A stretch of 64,000 nucleotides of DNA from Parazoarcus communis SWub3 = DSM 12120 (lineage in GTDB: Bacteria > Pseudomonadota > Gammaproteobacteria > Burkholderiales > Rhodocyclaceae): NCBI RefSeq assembly GCF_003226565.1, contig NZ_QKOE01000001.1, positions 558,001-622,000 on the forward strand, read 5' to 3'. The notes below the pieces were generated by a model. It ran no database searches. It was not told the origin of the DNA and saw only the letters and a list, made by a program, of their open reading frames with translations. Within the stretch, counting starts at the first letter, position 1, and every line of letters starts with the position of its first letter. Positions 61,371-64,000 of this stretch are shown here, one piece after another. The translations under genes were made by a program, and so were the position numbers.

Positions 61371-62231
61371 ATGTCCACCCGCAAGACCCTGAAAACCCTG
61401 GCCGAATCCCGCCGCGGCGTGCTCGTGCCCGGCGCCTTCAACGCGCTCTCTGCCAAAGTCATCGAAGACCTCGGTTTCGAAGCCATCTACATCACCGGCG
61501 CTGGCGTCACCAACATGTGGTTCGGCATGCCCGATCAAGGTTTCATGGGCCTGGCCGACATCGCCGACCACACCGCGCGCATCCGCGACGCGGTCACGCT
61601 GCCACTGATCGTTGATGCCGACACCGGCTTCGGCAACGCGCTCAATGTCTATCACACCGTGCGCACACTGGAACGTGCCGGCGCCGACTGCATCCAGCTG
61701 GAAGACCAGGTCGCGCCCAAGCGCTGCGGCCACTTCAACGGCAAGGACGTGATCAGCACCGAAGAAGCCGTCGGCAAGATCAAGGCGGCCGCCGACGCCC
61801 GTCGCGACCCCGAGCTGCTGATCATGGCGCGTACCGATGCCGCCGCCGTGCACGGTTTCGAGGCCGCCATCGAGCGTGCGCAGAAGTTTGCCGAAGCCGG
61901 CGCCGACATCCTCTTCGTTGAAGCCGTCACTCGAGCAGAAGAGGTTCGCGCACTGCCACAGCGCCTCGCCAAACCGCAACTGATGAACATGGTCATCGGC
62001 GGCAAGACACCCATTTTCAACGCTACCGAACTGGGCGAACTGGGTTACGGCATCGTGCTGTACGCCAACGCCGCGCTGCAAGGCGCGGTGATGGGCATGC
62101 AGAAAGCGCTCACCGTGCTGCGCGACCGGAAGGAGGTCAAGGAATCCAGCGGCCTTGTCACCCCCTTCGCCGAACGCCAGCGCCTGGTCGACAAAGCCGA
62201 TTGGGACGCGCTCGAGCAGCGCTACAGCTAA
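61371..62231 (+). CDS. prpB: isocitrate lyase/PEP mutase-family lyase, probable 2-methylisocitrate lyase
   Basis: The 286-residue protein has the family barrel with VPGAFNALSAKVIEDLGFEAIYITGAG, VDADTGFGN, the catalytic loop PKRCGHF, and RTDAAAVHGFEAAIERAQKFAEAGADILFVEA, plus NMVIGGKTPIF. As the last of prpC-acnD-prpF, it should split methylisocitrate into pyruvate and succinate. The loop lacks the usual KRCGH-R-P form of well-studied PrpB (here KRCGH-F-N), so the enzyme may be a related lyase (for example, for dimethylmalate or oxaloacetate) that took over the role. It lies 33 bases after prpF. Confidence 0.8.
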   Translation: MSTRKTLKTLAESRRGVLVPGAFNALSAKVIEDLGFEAIYITGAGVTNMWFGMPDQGFMGLADIADHTARIRDAVTLPLIVDADTGFGNALNVYHTVRTLERAGADCIQLEDQVAPKRCGHFNGKDVISTEEAVGKIKAAADARRDPELLIMARTDAAAVHGFEAAIERAQKFAEAGADILFVEAVTRAEEVRALPQRLAKPQLMNMVIGGKTPIFNATELGELGYGIVLYANAALQGAVMGMQKALTVLRDRKEVKESSGLVTPFAERQRLVDKADWDALEQRYS

Positions 62232-62317
62232 GACCGCCGGGCCGCAGGGAAGTCAGATCGAGGCAGGGCCCGTCACCGAATTCGAAGCGGATGTTTGAGT
62301 GCAGGATCGAGAGAAAC

Positions 62318-62914
62318 ATGAAAAGCGAAAGTCAGGACTGGTTGCGCCCGCGCGCGCTCTACGAGAGCGTGGCCGAATCGCTGCGTACGCGCATCTTCGC
62401 GCATGAGTTCGTGCCGGGTTGCCCGCTGGACGAAAACGAACTCGCCCGCAGCTACGGGGTGAGCCGCACCCCGGTGCGCGAGGCCCTGAAGGTGCTGGGT
62501 CGAGAAGGGCTGGTGGATATTGAACCCCGTCGCGGCTGCTGCGTTGCCGAGCTCTCGGCCGCTGACGTCGCCGGGCTGTTGAGCGTGATCGCCATGCTCG
62601 GCCTGCACGCCGTGCGCGAGGCAGCCCACAATGGCCTCCAACCGGCGAAACCCGCAGGCCTTGCCGAACTACTTGAATGCGGTGGCAACCGCTACCTGAC
62701 CGACACCATCCTGCGCCTCAACGACAAGGTTCAACTCGCCTGCGGGCCGCAGTTCAGCGCCGCCGACGCGGCCCTGCTGGCAGTCGCAATGCCGGCCCTT
62801 TCCGCCGCGCTGGCGCAGCGGCAGCCCCATCGGGCGGAACACCTGTGGACAACATACGCCCAGGACCGGCACTGGCTCGCGGCCCGCCACATTGCCTCGC
62901 TGCCCGAAGGCTAG
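62318..62914 (+). CDS. GntR-family regulator with short FCD-like domain
   Basis: The 198-residue protein has a classic GntR winged helix (about residues 10-75: LYESVAESLRTRIFAHEFVPG, LDENELARSYGVSRTPVREALKVLGREGLVDIEPRRG) and a C-terminal helical domain of about 110 residues, shorter than the usual FCD domain (about 150) and without its clear metal-binding His set. The start at 62318 has GAGAG seven bases upstream. It is transcribed with the methylcitrate genes (86 bases after the lyase) and may add control by an acid ligand. Confidence 0.88.
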   Translation: MKSESQDWLRPRALYESVAESLRTRIFAHEFVPGCPLDENELARSYGVSRTPVREALKVLGREGLVDIEPRRGCCVAELSAADVAGLLSVIAMLGLHAVREAAHNGLQPAKPAGLAELLECGGNRYLTDTILRLNDKVQLACGPQFSAADAALLAVAMPALSAALAQRQPHRAEHLWTTYAQDRHWLAARHIASLPEG

Positions 62915-62986
62915 CGCAGCACCGATCCAGTATCGGCGTCAGCCTTGCCGCGGGCAAGCCTCAAGCGTAACAGCGCAGCCCCGCCA

Positions 62987-64000
62987 TCAACCCAGACGAG
63001 CAATACGCACTGCAGCCTCATCGATGTGCTGTCGAATCGCGACCACACAGGGACCAAAGCTGCCGGAAAAATCATCGCAATCGCTGACCTTGGCAAAGAA
63101 TCTTTCCGCCAGACTCAAGGCCTCACGCCAGCCCGCGCCCTCCACCGTCGCGGATAGTGATGCCGGCGCCAAGGTATTCACAAGCGTACCGCCGCCTCTG
63201 GGCGCAAACCCCATGGGTAGCACATCATAAGCAGGCGCAAGCTGATAGGGGCCATCATGCCGATTGAGAAAAGACAGATTTCCCGCATGCATGTCGGTGT
63301 TACCGATCAAGGTCCCAAACGCCCAACGCAGTGCGGCGTCTGCGATCGCGTCGGCATGGACATGACCATCGGCAACCAGACGGCGTACCAGCGACGGCCA
63401 GGGTGCCGTCACATCGCCGACGAACTCGGCGTCGAGCGCACGCAGGGAAAACACCCCGATACGACCGAACTCACCGACGCGGTCGAACCGTGGCACCTCC
63501 AGGAATCGCTGACCGCCAAAATCAAAAACCCGGGTATCAACACCAAGCACGGAAAGCGCCAGATGCTCGGCAAGCAGCAGGTCACGCCATCGCTCGCTGA
63601 CCGGGTTGTCGTCTGGCGCCGAGAACTTCACCAGCACATGACCCTGCTCGGTATATGCGCAGAACTTCGGCTGTTCGCCACCCGCGGACGACCCAGCCGC
63701 CTCCCCCGCTGCGGCTGCACGCGCCAGCGCAGGATAGTCGGCCGCCCGATCGACAGGGCGCGGCGCCGGCATTTCAAGAAACTGGTCGCGCGCCGACGCG
63801 CCGACCAACAGATCACCGATCGCGTCCCCCCCCTGTGCCAGTAAGGCCCTGATCACCTCCGTGTCACTCCAGTGCTCCGGGTTCGGTGACAAACCGAGGC
63901 CAGCCGCGTGCGCAGAGGCATAGGCCCGGCCAAGATAGCCCTCTGGGCGCAAGTCGAACAAGCACCACGGCAAGCCATCACTGTGCCGCGCCCCGCCATC
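62987..64000 (-). CDS. HipA-family kinase, YjjJ-like, 5' end outside the window
   Basis: The frame runs off the right edge; 337 residues are seen. It has HipA kinase features: RHSDGLPWCLFDLRPEGYLGRAY at the N-terminal side, the GGEQPKFCAY segment, LLLAEHLALSVLG, FGTLIGNTDMHAGNLSFL (catalytic Asp/Asn) and LAPAYDVLPM. The DGLPWCLFDLRPEGYLGR pattern is that of the YjjJ branch, where no HipB antitoxin is needed in the same operon; none can be seen here. HipA proteins phosphorylate tRNA synthetases; YjjJ is less studied. It converges with the GntR gene. Confidence 0.88.
   Translation of the reverse strand, partial: DGGARHSDGLPWCLFDLRPEGYLGRAYASAHAAGLGLSPNPEHWSDTEVIRALLAQGGDAIGDLLVGASARDQFLEMPAPRPVDRAADYPALARAAAAGEAAGSSAGGEQPKFCAYTEQGHVLVKFSAPDDNPVSERWRDLLLAEHLALSVLGVDTRVFDFGGQRFLEVPRFDRVGEFGRIGVFSLRALDAEFVGDVTAPWPSLVRRLVADGHVHADAIADAALRWAFGTLIGNTDMHAGNLSFLNRHDGPYQLAPAYDVLPMGFAPRGGGTLVNTLAPASLSATVEGAGWREALSLAERFFAKVSDCDDFSGSFGPCVVAIRQHIDEAAVRIARLG

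Overview
The window looks like a chromosome segment of a GC-rich betaproteobacterium of the Rhodocyclales type (Azoarcus/Thauera/Aromatoleum-like). The evidence is the gene set: a ScfR-controlled methylcitrate operon of the PrpC-AcnD-PrpF type, an EpsA-type PEP-CTERM regulator with several PEP-CTERM proteins, a HupSLC uptake hydrogenase behind a sigma54-type promoter, a Kdp potassium system, and a short EIIA(Man)-HPr-EI phosphotransferase operon without a sugar permease. The genus assignment is inference; no 16S gene is present.

Layout. 1-3292: the end of an integrative element with unrecognised proteins and an AlpA/excisionase-like regulator, ending at a 3' fragment of a tRNA-Lys gene (attachment site). 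3293-11630: core housekeeping genes (IF-1, a YaiI-type protein, a BON/LysM protein, a thioesterase, a flavoprotein, the U32 protein TrhP, an acetyltransferase, a YbiT-type ABC-F ATPase) and a candidate small RNA. 11678-21968 (minus strand): EpsA regulator, then a tightly coupled, mostly ATGA-overlapping operon for a type II secretion/type IV pilus-like machine (GspG, F, E, PilM/N/O/P-like proteins, secretin, three more pilin-like proteins). 22112-36408: a lytic transglycosylase, then a phosphorus-acquisition block: two Tat-exported PhoX-type phosphatases, a PEP-CTERM 5'-nucleotidase, an ExeM/NucH-type extracellular nuclease and a Pit phosphate transporter with its DUF47 partner, interleaved with three small PEP-CTERM proteins and a PEP-CTERM-associated CAAX-type protease. 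36666-39102: EIIA(Man), HPr, EI. 39193-39267: tRNA-Gly(CCC). 39320-49545: a probably acquired block with a degenerate gene, a TIGR02001-type porin, kdpABC, a dedicated EIIA(Ntr)-like protein, kdpDE, and a broken AbiEii toxin gene. 49809-54652: three small minus-strand genes and hupSLC. 54642-62914: ScfR, prpC-acnD-prpF-prpB-like, and a GntR regulator. 62987-64000: a HipA/YjjJ-type kinase running off the window.

How the genes may work together. The block at 22.9-36.4 kb reads as a surface system for taking phosphate from DNA and nucleotides: the nuclease cuts DNA, the nucleotidase and PhoX enzymes release phosphate, and Pit imports it. PEP-CTERM tags would hold some parts at the cell surface, and the neighbouring secretion-like machine may export some of them (inference). 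No exosortase is encoded here, so sorting depends on a gene elsewhere. The EIIA(Ntr)-like protein inside the kdp operon suggests a built-in phosphotransferase input to KdpD. No CRISPR array, rRNA operon or complete insertion sequence was seen.
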